DNA from: Akkermansiaceae bacterium
GTDB lineage: Bacteria; Verrucomicrobiota; Verrucomicrobiia; Verrucomicrobiales; Akkermansiaceae
Direction of reading: 5' to 3'
Assembly (NCBI GenBank): GCA_019634595.1
Contig: JAHCBC010000004.1
Location: 310,001-374,000, forward strand
Length of the DNA stretch: 64,000 bases
Shown here: piece after piece, positions 50,735-58,430 of the stretch
Layout: each line of letters begins with the position of its first letter
How positions within the stretch are numbered: position 1 is the stretch's first letter
Program-made: the position numbers and the translations under genes
Notes under the pieces: model-generated
Seen by the model: the letters and a program-made list of their open reading frames with translations, nothing else
Databases searched by the model: none
Told to the model about the DNA's origin: nothing

Positions 50735-52639
50735 TCACCCTCTCGCGGCGTTCACCTGATCCAGGATTTCCCGGAATGGAATGTCCGCGAGCATCCCGAA
50801 GGCGTCGTGGCGGGTCAGTCCCGCACGAGTTGCCGCCGGGCTGGTCATGCCTGAGAGAAACCGGGCGAGCTGCCGCGGGGTGGCGAGGGCCGGATGCCGT
50901 TCATCGATCAGGCCTTTCATCACCGCCCATTCCCCATCCTCGGCCTTTCTCACCTGCGGGCGACGGATCGATTCCGGCTTCAATCCCCGGCAACGGTCAC
51001 AGTGGCCGCATGGCTCCGGCAGGAACTCCCCGAAATATCCGGTCAGGCAACCGGTGAGGCATTCTCCGCGACCAGGCAGATCGGAAACCATCCCGAGCCT
51101 ATCCAGATCCGCCGTTTCCCGGCGGGAGAATTTTTCCGCGAAACGCTCGGCGATCTCACGAGGATTGCCCTCCTTGAGCATGCGGTAGCCCTGCCTCACG
51201 CCGGAGATTTCCAGGGCCACGTCCCCTGCCCGCTCCAGTTCGGAAAGGGCGGCCACCACGCGCTCCCGCGTCACCTCCAGTGTCGCCGCTGCGGCAGATG
51301 GATCGAAGTATCTCCATGTCCGCTTTTCCTCCCCCAGCTTCCAGAGCTTCCGCAGGAAATCGGCCTCCTCCGGCGGACGTCCGCTGAAGATCCGTTCCTG
51401 CGGTTGCAGTAGCTTCACCCGGTAGGTGGAGTAGAACGTGCCGGTGGCCGTGATGTGTCCATCCGTCTCCAGGTAGGTCATCACCGTGGCCACGACCTGC
51501 GTCCGGATATCGCACGACACCGAGAGGTCATAGACGGAAACATCAAAGGTCGTGCCCAGCCGGAGCACCCGGTCCAGGAGATTGGCCAGCGCCCGCTTCG
51601 TGGGAGTGTCCGCGTGGATGAAATTCTCCAGCGTCACCAGATCCTCACCACATGCGAGCATCTCGCACACCGCCGGCTTTCCATCACGGCCCGCCCGGCC
51701 GATCTCCTGGCTGTAGTTCTCCAGGCTCTTCGGCAGGTTGTAATGGTACACCGCACGGATGTCCGCCTTGTCGATGCCCATGCCGAACGCGATGGTGGCG
51801 ACAATGACACGCACCGTCCCGTCCATGAAGGCGATCTGCGCCGCCGCCCTCGTCTCCGGCGGCAGCCCCGCATGGTAGGCCTGCGCGGAAACCCCGTTGC
51901 GGGCCAGATAGGTGCCGATCTCTTCGGCCGTTTCCTGCCGCGTGACATAGACCACCGCGGCACCATCCGTCCCGCGGATGCGTTCCAGCAGCAACGCCTT
52001 TCTCTCCCTCACCCCGCAGACCGTGGTTCTCAGATCCAGATTCGTGCGGTGGAAGCTGAGCTGGATGTGATCCTCCCGGGCGATGCCGAAGCGTCCCCGG
52101 ATATCTTCCGCAACGGATGGCGTGGCCGTCGCCGTCAGGGCGAGGATCCGTTTCACGCCCAGGTCCTTCAGGATCATCGCCAGCTTCAGGTAGTCAGGGC
52201 GGAAATTGTGCCCCCATTCCGAAATGCAGTGTGCCTCATCGATGGCCGCCATGGCGATCGGCAGGCGTTCCAGCCGCTGCCGGAACCGCTCGTTCGTTAG
52301 GCGCTCAGGGGCCACGTAGAGCAGTTTGAGTTCCCCGGCATCCAGCCGCCGGTTGATCTCCATCACCTCCGCCGCGTCCAGCGTGGAGTCCAGCCGCGCC
52401 GCGGAAATCCCCCGCGCCGTCAGGCGGTCCACCTGATCCTTCATCAGCGCGATCAGAGGGGAAATCACGAGGGTCACACCATCCAGCAGCAGCGCGGGAA
52501 GTTGGTAGCAGAGGGATTTCCCTCCGCCCGTTGGAAAAACCGCCAGAGCGGACCGCCCTTCCATCAGGGCGTTGATCACCGGCTCCTGCCCCTCCCGGAA
52601 AACGTCGAAACCAAAGTGTTCTTCCAGAGTCCGCAGCAC
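50735..52639 (-). CDS. recQ: ATP-dependent DNA helicase RecQ
   Basis: 634 aa, GTG start at 52639. Motifs: VFPTGGGKSLCYQLPALL (Walker A), DEAHCISEWGH (DEAH box), ATIAFGMGIDKADIRAVYHYNLPKSLENYSQEIGRAGRDGKP, and the zinc-binding C-terminal region with CGHCDRC. RecQ unwinds DNA 3' to 5' in recombination and fork repair. The C-terminus has no obvious HRDC domain. The promoter side faces the AP2-domain gene. Confidence 0.94.
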   Translation of the reverse strand: MLRTLEEHFGFDVFREGQEPVINALMEGRSALAVFPTGGGKSLCYQLPALLLDGVTLVISPLIALMKDQVDRLTARGISAARLDSTLDAAEVMEINRRLDAGELKLLYVAPERLTNERFRQRLERLPIAMAAIDEAHCISEWGHNFRPDYLKLAMILKDLGVKRILALTATATPSVAEDIRGRFGIAREDHIQLSFHRTNLDLRTTVCGVRERKALLLERIRGTDGAAVVYVTRQETAEEIGTYLARNGVSAQAYHAGLPPETRAAAQIAFMDGTVRVIVATIAFGMGIDKADIRAVYHYNLPKSLENYSQEIGRAGRDGKPAVCEMLACGEDLVTLENFIHADTPTKRALANLLDRVLRLGTTFDVSVYDLSVSCDIRTQVVATVMTYLETDGHITATGTFYSTYRVKLLQPQERIFSGRPPEEADFLRKLWKLGEEKRTWRYFDPSAAAATLEVTRERVVAALSELERAGDVALEISGVRQGYRMLKEGNPREIAERFAEKFSRRETADLDRLGMVSDLPGRGECLTGCLTGYFGEFLPEPCGHCDRCRGLKPESIRRPQVRKAEDGEWAVMKGLIDERHPALATPRQLARFLSGMTSPAATRAGLTRHDAFGMLADIPFREILDQVNAARG

Positions 52640-52723
52640 GTCCGACTTTCCCGGAGGTTTGCCCCCCTTGACAAGCTTCGCTTTGACAAGTGCCGGAAGC
52701 GCCCCAACCTTACCATCGGACCC

Positions 52724-53152
52724 ATGGAAGTTGCGACGGATAATTTTGCGATCACCCGGATGGAACGGGCTGAAAGCAGCACCTTCGGCTGGCAGGTGCG
52801 CCTGCAGCGGCGGGGTACGCGGTATGCGAAGTATTTTGCGGACCGCCGCTACGGTGGCATCGACGCATCACTGGCAGCGGCCAGAAAGTGGCGAGACGAC
52901 CTTCTCAAAACTTTCGCCGAAGACGAAAGAGCCCGTGTCTGCTCGAAGTCTTCCCGCAACTCCTCCGGTGTCGTGGGTGTCTCGAAAGTGACGATCTCCG
53001 GTGCCAACGGGGTGACGTATTACTTCTGGCAGGCGACTTGGTCCCCTTCCCCGGGCCAGCGGCGCAGCATCCGCTTCTCCGTGAAAAAGCATGGGGAGGA
53101 AGAGGCGTTCCGGCTCGCCGTGGAAGCACGCCAGAACGGCACCTACGGCTGA
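52724..53152 (+). CDS. AP2-like DNA-binding domain protein
   Basis: 142 aa from ATG 52724; upstream frame overlaps recQ. N-terminal half beta-rich (TFGWQVRLQRRGTRYAKYF), then a second unit with SGVVGVSKVTISGANG...WQATW and RRSIRFSVKKHGEEEAFRLAVEARQNG. The GVxGV...W.A...FSVKKHGEEEAF pattern resembles AP2-type DNA-binding domains known from plants, phage and mobile-intron proteins and occasionally from bacteria. Possibly two AP2-like units. Its role is unknown. Confidence 0.65.
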   Translation: MEVATDNFAITRMERAESSTFGWQVRLQRRGTRYAKYFADRRYGGIDASLAAARKWRDDLLKTFAEDERARVCSKSSRNSSGVVGVSKVTISGANGVTYYFWQATWSPSPGQRRSIRFSVKKHGEEEAFRLAVEARQNGTYG

Positions 53153-53193
53153 TCCGGCAGATTCCTTTTCTTGGGGCTTGGCAATCCGCCCCA

Positions 53194-53652
53194 ATGGGTC
53201 AGAACAGCACCATGTTCAGCGCCAGTAAACTCACCCCGGAACAGAAAGACTCCCTCCATGCCTGGGCAGCGGAAGGCGCCACCATCTCCGACCTCCAGAA
53301 ACGGCTGAAGGATGAGTTCGACATCTCCATCAGCTACATGGATGCCCGTTTCCTTGTTCTGGATCTGGAGATCAAGCTTCAGGAGCAGAAGAAGGAAGAG
53401 GAGAAAAAGCCGGAAGCCGAAGCTCCCGTTGCGACCGGTACCGTGACAGTGACGATGGATCATGTGGCCCTGCCGGGTTCGCTGGTCAGCGGCCGGGTGA
53501 CCTTCAGCGATGGCGAAACCGGCATCTGGATGCTCGACCAGAACGGCCGCCCCGGCCTCGACGCGGATACCCCCGGCTACCGTCCGTCCCAGGAGGATGT
53601 GATGGAATTCCAGACCCAGCTCCGGGACCTGATCCAGCAGAGCGGGCTTTGA
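53194..53652 (+). CDS. Conserved hypothetical protein, 152 aa
   Basis: Start ATG 53194 (53212 is a second choice). Residues about 8-60 form a helix-rich domain starting KLTPEQKDSLHAWAAEGATISDLQKRL, with a HTH-like or coiled look, then an acidic KKEEEKKPEAE linker (about 65-75) and a beta-sandwich-like C-terminal part (VTMDHVALPGSLVSGRVTFSDGETGIW). No known function. It converges with the membrane-protein gene. Confidence 0.7.
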   Translation: MGQNSTMFSASKLTPEQKDSLHAWAAEGATISDLQKRLKDEFDISISYMDARFLVLDLEIKLQEQKKEEEKKPEAEAPVATGTVTVTMDHVALPGSLVSGRVTFSDGETGIWMLDQNGRPGLDADTPGYRPSQEDVMEFQTQLRDLIQQSGL

Positions 53653-53673
53653 TCCGGATACTGCCGGATTCCA

Positions 53674-54354
53674 TTAAATGGTAGTGTAGGAGGCATAGAC
53701 AAGACGCCGTTCCTTATCGATGATGAGTGAACGGAAGGATGACCTCCTCTGCCCTTCGTGGCGTTCGCTCCCTTTCCATCGCTGAAGATCCGGGGTGTCC
53801 GGGAATGGCCAGTTACCTGGGAAAGATCGGGAATCTTCCGGCGACCAGACCCACTTGCTGTCGAGATCCATTTCATCAATCAATTTCTCCACCGCCTCCG
53901 GAGTGGTCTCAAAGCACCAGACTGTCGTCCTGTCGGTGATGCCACCTCCCCAGGAGTGGTAACGAAGGTTCTGCGATTTATCGGGGAAAGGCGCTTTCAT
54001 GGCCTGCCGGAAGGCGTTCTCCGCCGTGGGTGGATTCATCACCAGGGATACCACTACGGAGCCGAACATCAGAATCGGCGGAAACAGCAGCAGAAGCTTC
54101 CGCCATGGTTTCCAGCGCTTCCTCGAAGCAACACAGACCAGAGCGCACCAAATCAGATAGAGGATGCTGACTCCTGTTCCTATAAGGACACCGTTGATCA
54201 GTCCCACCTGCAATCCCTCCCTGAGGTTCGTATGACTGGCAGCAATGGGAATTCCATAAGCGAGGATCACCAAGAAGATCCCTAGGCTGATGATCCACAG
54301 GATGGTGCCATTGCATCCGGCAGGTTTCTGAATCTGGTCTTCAGCGGTGGCCAT
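53674..54354 (-). CDS. Membrane protein of unknown function
   Basis: 226 aa with three predicted membrane segments (about 16-36, 48-75 and 85-107) and a soluble C-terminal half rich in W and charged residues (residues about 115-226, e.g. CFETTPEAVEKLIDEMDLDS). A Cys near the N-terminus lies in the cytosolic tail. No domain recognised. It is convergent with the previous gene (21 bp between stops). Confidence 0.65.
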   Translation of the reverse strand: MATAEDQIQKPAGCNGTILWIISLGIFLVILAYGIPIAASHTNLREGLQVGLINGVLIGTGVSILYLIWCALVCVASRKRWKPWRKLLLLFPPILMFGSVVVSLVMNPPTAENAFRQAMKAPFPDKSQNLRYHSWGGGITDRTTVWCFETTPEAVEKLIDEMDLDSKWVWSPEDSRSFPGNWPFPDTPDLQRWKGSERHEGQRRSSFRSLIIDKERRLVYASYTTI

Positions 54355-54428
54355 CAGGGAGGAAGCCTAGTCAGGTCGATGCCGGAGGGGCAAGGAGCAG
54401 ATCAGCGGACTAGCTGGATCTTCCGAAT

Positions 54429-54592
54429 GTGGCTGGGCCATCTTGGCCCAGGCCGTTGCCGGGGCATCCTGCCCCGTCTTTTTGTGCGGGGGTGAACATG
54501 GAAGGATCGGACCTGGTTCTCACTCATCCGGAGTGCCTGAAGACCGGAGTGGGACGCTCCGGCAACGGCCTGGGGCGGGACGCCCCAGCCAC
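54429..54592. repeat. Palindromic repeat, two about 52-bp arms
   Basis: The left arm (54429-54480) begins GTGGCTGGGCCATCTTGGCC, and the reverse complement of the right arm (54539-54592) begins GTGGCTGGGGCGTCCCGCCC. Both continue with a shared CCAGGCCGTTGCCGG core. The arms are about 80% alike and separated by about 58 bp, forming one large inverted repeat. It is in the gap between a membrane-protein gene and the RRM gene. It looks like a REP/MITE-type repeat. Confidence 0.65.
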
Positions 54593-54601
54593 TTCTACAT
54601 G

Positions 54602-54634
54602 AAAAACCCCGCCGCGGCGAACCGGGCGGGGTTT
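54602..54634 (-). terminator. Rho-independent terminator of RRM gene
   Basis: On the minus strand AAACCCCGCC pairs with GGCGGGGTTT around a short GC-rich loop and is followed by TTC after a T run. It lies about 26 bp after the stop of the RRM protein gene. Confidence 0.82.
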
Positions 54635-54659
54635 GAAATTTCGTCTTTGCTGAAACGGA

Positions 54660-55682
54660 TCAGGCGTCCTTCTTCTCCTCTTCGGAAGCAGGCTCTGCAT
54701 CGACCGCTTCGGCGACCTGATGCTCGACAGCTTCGACGATGACTTCCGGTGCACCGACGGCCTCGACGTTCTCAACCGCGGCTTCCACGATCTCAGCAGG
54801 AGTCGGATCCTGGAGATGGGTCACGGTTTCGACGACTTCCGTAGCCGCCGCAGCGGCGGGGATGACGGGAGCCTCGACCACGTGGCCGCCGGCTTGCGCG
54901 GCATTCCGTGGCTCGCGTGGGGCACGCTCAGGGCGTTCTTCACGCTCCTCGCGGTCTTCGCGCTCGTCCTGGCCCTTCGATTTCGCTCCGGAGACGGTCA
55001 GCTTGCGGCCCATGAACGGTTGGTCATGCAGCACCTCGACGGAGCGCTTGGCCTCATCGACATGGAGCATTTCGACGAATCCATAGCCCTTCGAGCGGTG
55101 GGTGGTGCGGTTGTAGACGATCTCCACGTTGCGGACGCCGCCGATGCCCTTGAAAAGCTCGATCAGGTCGCTTTCGGAAACGTCATAGGACAGGTTTCCG
55201 ACATAGACGCGGGAGGACTCCACGCTGCTGGCGTCGCCGCCACGGCTGCGGTTGTTGTCGCGGTTACGGCCACCGCGCTCTCCGCGTTCACCACGCTCGC
55301 GCTTTTCGCCTTGGGCACCCTGGCCTTCGGCGGTGCGTGCGACGCGGGTGTTGGACTTCACCTTGCTTTCGCCACCTTGTGGCTTGGACACATCCGGCTT
55401 GCGCTCAGGGCGCGGCGGACGGACAGGCTCCTTGTAGAGGCCGATGGCCTTCAGGATCTTCTGCCAGAACGTCAGCTTCGGCGGACTGTATTTCCGGGCA
55501 GGGCGGTTGCCTTGCGGGCGGAATTCCTCGGCCCGTGGTGGCTTGTTGCCATCCCGTGAGCCGCGGTCACCGCGATCTCCACCGCGTTCGCCGCGGTTAT
55601 CGTTGTTCCTTCTGTTACGGCCACCGCGTGAGCGGCGGCGCTTATCTCCCGAGTTCCGGGAATCGTGTGTTGCGTTCGACAT
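54660..55682 (-). CDS. RRM-domain RNA-binding protein with RGG-rich N-terminus
   Basis: 340 aa. One RNA recognition motif spans about residues 155-235: RNP2 is VYVGNLSYD, RNP1 is KGYGFVEM. The N-terminal about 150 residues are rich in RGG, RRN and lysine, forming a disordered RNA-binding tail; the C-terminal about 80 residues are acidic with Ala/Val/Glu repeats. Bacterial RRM proteins of this type (Rbp-like) bind RNA, often cold-induced. The architecture is common in Verrucomicrobia. It ends at a clear terminator. The 385 bp upstream contain no gene, leaving room for a long leader. Confidence 0.85.
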   Translation of the reverse strand: MSNATHDSRNSGDKRRRSRGGRNRRNNDNRGERGGDRGDRGSRDGNKPPRAEEFRPQGNRPARKYSPPKLTFWQKILKAIGLYKEPVRPPRPERKPDVSKPQGGESKVKSNTRVARTAEGQGAQGEKRERGERGERGGRNRDNNRSRGGDASSVESSRVYVGNLSYDVSESDLIELFKGIGGVRNVEIVYNRTTHRSKGYGFVEMLHVDEAKRSVEVLHDQPFMGRKLTVSGAKSKGQDEREDREEREERPERAPREPRNAAQAGGHVVEAPVIPAAAAATEVVETVTHLQDPTPAEIVEAAVENVEAVGAPEVIVEAVEHQVAEAVDAEPASEEEKKDA

Positions 55683-56067
55683 GTTTTCGCATGGGTCTTG
55701 GGGTTACGGGCGGTCCTTGGCGCGGCGGGCTGGAGTGCCCCGCAATGTTGGAGGATAGGACCCCGGTGTTGGCCGACATGGGCTCCGAAAACCGGCCTTT
55801 TGTTACCGGGGGAAAGCACCGCTGCATGCGGAGGTCGCTTTGCCATGTTTCGGAGCCGGTCGGGTTGCGCCGCCGCCCGTGTGCAGCTCTCCCTCATTTC
55901 CTGCCGCCAGCCGGATTCCAACGCCCTCGGTAAAAGGAGAATTGAACCGGCAGGTCGCGTTTGACCGGCTGCGGACATCGGAGGATTTCGGGAGAAATCT
56001 GCTCGCCCCCGACCCTAAGAGGAATCACGGGCTTGGCAAGACCGGAACCATCCGGAGCTTATTTTGA
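55683..56067. other. Intergenic region between RRM and argH genes, no gene seen
   Basis: 385 bp that should hold the promoter and leader of the RRM gene. Candidate frames are short and overlapping and have no known domains. No tRNA, hairpin terminator or conserved riboswitch could be recognised by eye. Confidence 0.5.
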
Positions 56068-57429
56068 TCAACTCCCTGAAAGGACACCCTTCCAGCGGAG
56101 AATCTCCGCACGGACGTTCTGGATCGAGGGAGCGCCCGGGTTTGTCCGCGAGACCAACGCTCTTTCCAAGGAAAAGACGTCCTTCGCATCAGGTCCATAG
56201 GCGGGATCAATCGCGGCCAGATCCAGTTGGTCCAGCGGAGTCCCGGTGGCGACCGCCTCCGCGACGGCTTTTCCGACCAATTCATGGGCGTGGCGGAATG
56301 GCACGCCCTTCTTCACCAGATAATCGGCGAGGTCCGTGGCCAGCAGCATCGGGTCGGAAGCGGCGGCACGGCAGTTTTTCTCCCGCAGTTCCATGGCGGC
56401 GATCATCTCCGTGTTCACGGCCAGGATAAGATTCAAAGTATCAACGGAATCGAAAAGCGGCGGCTTGTCCTCCTGGAGGTCCCGGTTGTAGGTCAGCGGC
56501 AGACCCTTGATGGCCACCAGCAGGTTCATCAGGTTGCCCACCAGGCGTCCGGTCTTTCCCCGGGTCAGTTCGCAGACGTCCGGATTCTTCTTCTGCGGCA
56601 TCAGGGAGGAGCCGGTGGTGTGGGCGTCCGACAGGGCTGCAAAGCCGAACTCGCTGCTGCACCAGAGAATGAGATCCTCACTGAGCCGGGAAAGGTGCGC
56701 CCCGCAGAGCGAAATGACGAACAGCAGTTCCGCGATGTAGTCGCGGTCCGCGATGGCATCCATGGAGTTTTTCGTAATCCCATCGAAACCAAGCTCCTTT
56801 GCAATCTGCTCCCGATCCAGATTGATGGTCGAACCTGCCAAGGCACCGGATCCCAGCGGCGAAATGTTCAGCCGCTTCCGGCAGTCGGTCAGCCGGGATT
56901 TGTCCCGCTCCAGCATCTCGACGTAGGCGAGGAAATGGTGCCCCGCCGTCACCGGCTGGCCGCGCTGGAGGTGGGTGTAGCCTGGAATGACGGATTCCGC
57001 ATAACGCTCCGCCTGCCCCAACAACGCGTTCTGTAGATCCGTCACCGCACGGATGAGTCCGTCGATCTCCGTCCGCGAATAGAGCCGGGTGTCCGTGGCG
57101 ACCTGGTCATTGCGGGAGCGCGCGGTGTGAAGCTTCGCCCCCGCCGGGCCGATCCGCCGGGTCAGCTCCGACTCGATGTTCATGTGGATGTCCTCGAGGG
57201 ACGTCTTGAACTCGAAATTCCCCGCCTTGATGTCCTCCAGGATGGCCAGCAGCCCGTCACGGATCTGGGAAAACTCCTCCTCTGTCAGGATGCCCGCCTT
57301 CACCTGCGCGCGGGCATGGGCGATCGATCCCGCGATGTCATGCGGGTAAAGCCTCCAGTCGTAGGAGATGGACTCTCCGAACTGTTGGACGAGCGACGAA
57401 GTATCTTGGGAGAAGCGGCCTTTCCACAT
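56068..57429 (-). CDS. argH: Argininosuccinate lyase
   Basis: 453 aa from ATG at 57429, giving MWKGRFSQDTSSLVQQF, the expected ArgH start; the longer frame to 57534 is not needed. The fumarase/aspartase-family signature GSSLMPQKKNPDVCELTRGK is present, with AHARAQVKAG near the start and HTARSRNDQVATDTRL. It splits argininosuccinate to arginine and fumarate in the arginine pathway. Length is normal. No other arg genes are near. Confidence 0.95.
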   Translation of the reverse strand: MWKGRFSQDTSSLVQQFGESISYDWRLYPHDIAGSIAHARAQVKAGILTEEEFSQIRDGLLAILEDIKAGNFEFKTSLEDIHMNIESELTRRIGPAGAKLHTARSRNDQVATDTRLYSRTEIDGLIRAVTDLQNALLGQAERYAESVIPGYTHLQRGQPVTAGHHFLAYVEMLERDKSRLTDCRKRLNISPLGSGALAGSTINLDREQIAKELGFDGITKNSMDAIADRDYIAELLFVISLCGAHLSRLSEDLILWCSSEFGFAALSDAHTTGSSLMPQKKNPDVCELTRGKTGRLVGNLMNLLVAIKGLPLTYNRDLQEDKPPLFDSVDTLNLILAVNTEMIAAMELREKNCRAAASDPMLLATDLADYLVKKGVPFRHAHELVGKAVAEAVATGTPLDQLDLAAIDPAYGPDAKDVFSLERALVSRTNPGAPSIQNVRAEILRWKGVLSGS

Positions 57430-57624
57430 GGCGGTTATCGGTGCGCCAAAGTGGCCGGGTTGTCCGCAGATGGAAACGGAAATTTCGAAAAATCCCCCAC
57501 TCCGTCCTTCACGTATGGGGAGATTCCCTAACAAACGGATTTGCCAACTGCCGCGAATTGGCCGAAGGGTGGAGGGTCGCGGTCAACAACCGTTCGCGCG
57601 ATCCAACAAATCCAAGATATCCCC

Positions 57625-58065
57625 ATGTCCCAGATCATCCCGCTCATCAGTTCCGGCACCGCAGGCCCTCTCGGTGTGCTCCACCTGCCCCGTCTCTGGC
57701 TCAAGGCGTCCCTCGGAGCCGCTGGCAAGCTCCACCCGGACTATCCAGCCTGCGGAAAAGGCTACGACCAGATGGTGCTCGACGGCCTCGGCATCGCCAA
57801 TGCGGACTTCGACGCGTTCATCGCGGAGAAAAAGCCGACCTACCCGCAGTTCGAAGCATGGATCCTCGAACAATCCGGCGGTTCCCTCGACGCCACCGCC
57901 GTGAAGAAGCTCAACGACTCGATCACCGGCTACCACCACGGTGACGACATCCGGAAGGACATCCTCTCCGCGAACGGCATCCCGGATGACGGTTCCCTGC
58001 CGGACGCCGTGAACCTCAACAACCTGGACGACTGGCTGACCTTCCACCGCGAGGTGCTTTCCTGA
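57625..58065 (+). CDS. DUF5069-like domain protein, paralogue 2
   Basis: 146 aa from ATG 57625. The start SQIIPLISSGTAGPLGVLHLPRLWLKASLGAAGKLHPDY and the later CGKGYDQMVLDGLGI fit a DUF5069-like pattern. It has the same length as the gene at 50,279 but is clearly diverged, sharing mainly the general layout. Unknown function. A strong terminator follows. Confidence 0.65.
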   Translation: MSQIIPLISSGTAGPLGVLHLPRLWLKASLGAAGKLHPDYPACGKGYDQMVLDGLGIANADFDAFIAEKKPTYPQFEAWILEQSGGSLDATAVKKLNDSITGYHHGDDIRKDILSANGIPDDGSLPDAVNLNNLDDWLTFHREVLS

Positions 58066-58083
58066 CCATCATCCGCCCTTCCA

Positions 58084-58121
58084 AAGGCGTGGTTCTCCAA
58101 GCGAGGACCGCGCCTTTTCTT
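58084..58121 (+). terminator. Rho-independent terminator after DUF5069-like gene
   Basis: A 14-bp stem AAGGCGTGGTTCTC (58084-58097) / GAGGACCGCGCCTT (58103-58116) with a five-base loop, including two G-T pairs, followed by TTCTTA. Confidence 0.8.
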
Positions 58122-58158
58122 ATTGCAACCCCTTCTCAAAAGGTGACGCTCAACGCGG

Positions 58159-58413
58159 ATGTCCATCCGCCCCGCAGACGCCCCCGGCTCCGCCGATGCC
58201 AAGACCCTCAACGAGGTCGAGGCAGGCCATGACTTCCGGATCAGCGGCATCAACGGCCCTTCGTCCGACCGGCTGCGGGATCTCGGTTTCCGGGAAGATA
58301 CCCGGGTCCGGAAAGTTTCCGGAGGGCGGAATCTGGTTTGCTCCATCTCCGGTACGCGTCTGGCCATCAGCAAGGAACTGGCCGCCCAAGTGTTCGTCTC
58401 CCCCGCTTTCTGA
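58159..58413 (+). CDS. feoA: FeoA-domain protein of the iron(II) transport operon
   Basis: 84 aa, SH3-like FeoA fold with NGPSSDRLRDLGFREDTRVRKV and LAISKELAAQVFV typical of the family. FeoA is a small cytosolic partner of FeoB for ferrous iron uptake. It precedes feoB by 17 bp on the same strand. Confidence 0.88.
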   Translation: MSIRPADAPGSADAKTLNEVEAGHDFRISGINGPSSDRLRDLGFREDTRVRKVSGGRNLVCSISGTRLAISKELAAQVFVSPAF

Positions 58414-58430
58414 ATTCGCACGTCTTTCCC

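Noticed and set aside
55840..56067. Small plus-strand frame between RRM and argH
   Set aside because: No domain, no ribosome-binding site, and the residues are an ordinary mix of antisense-type codons.
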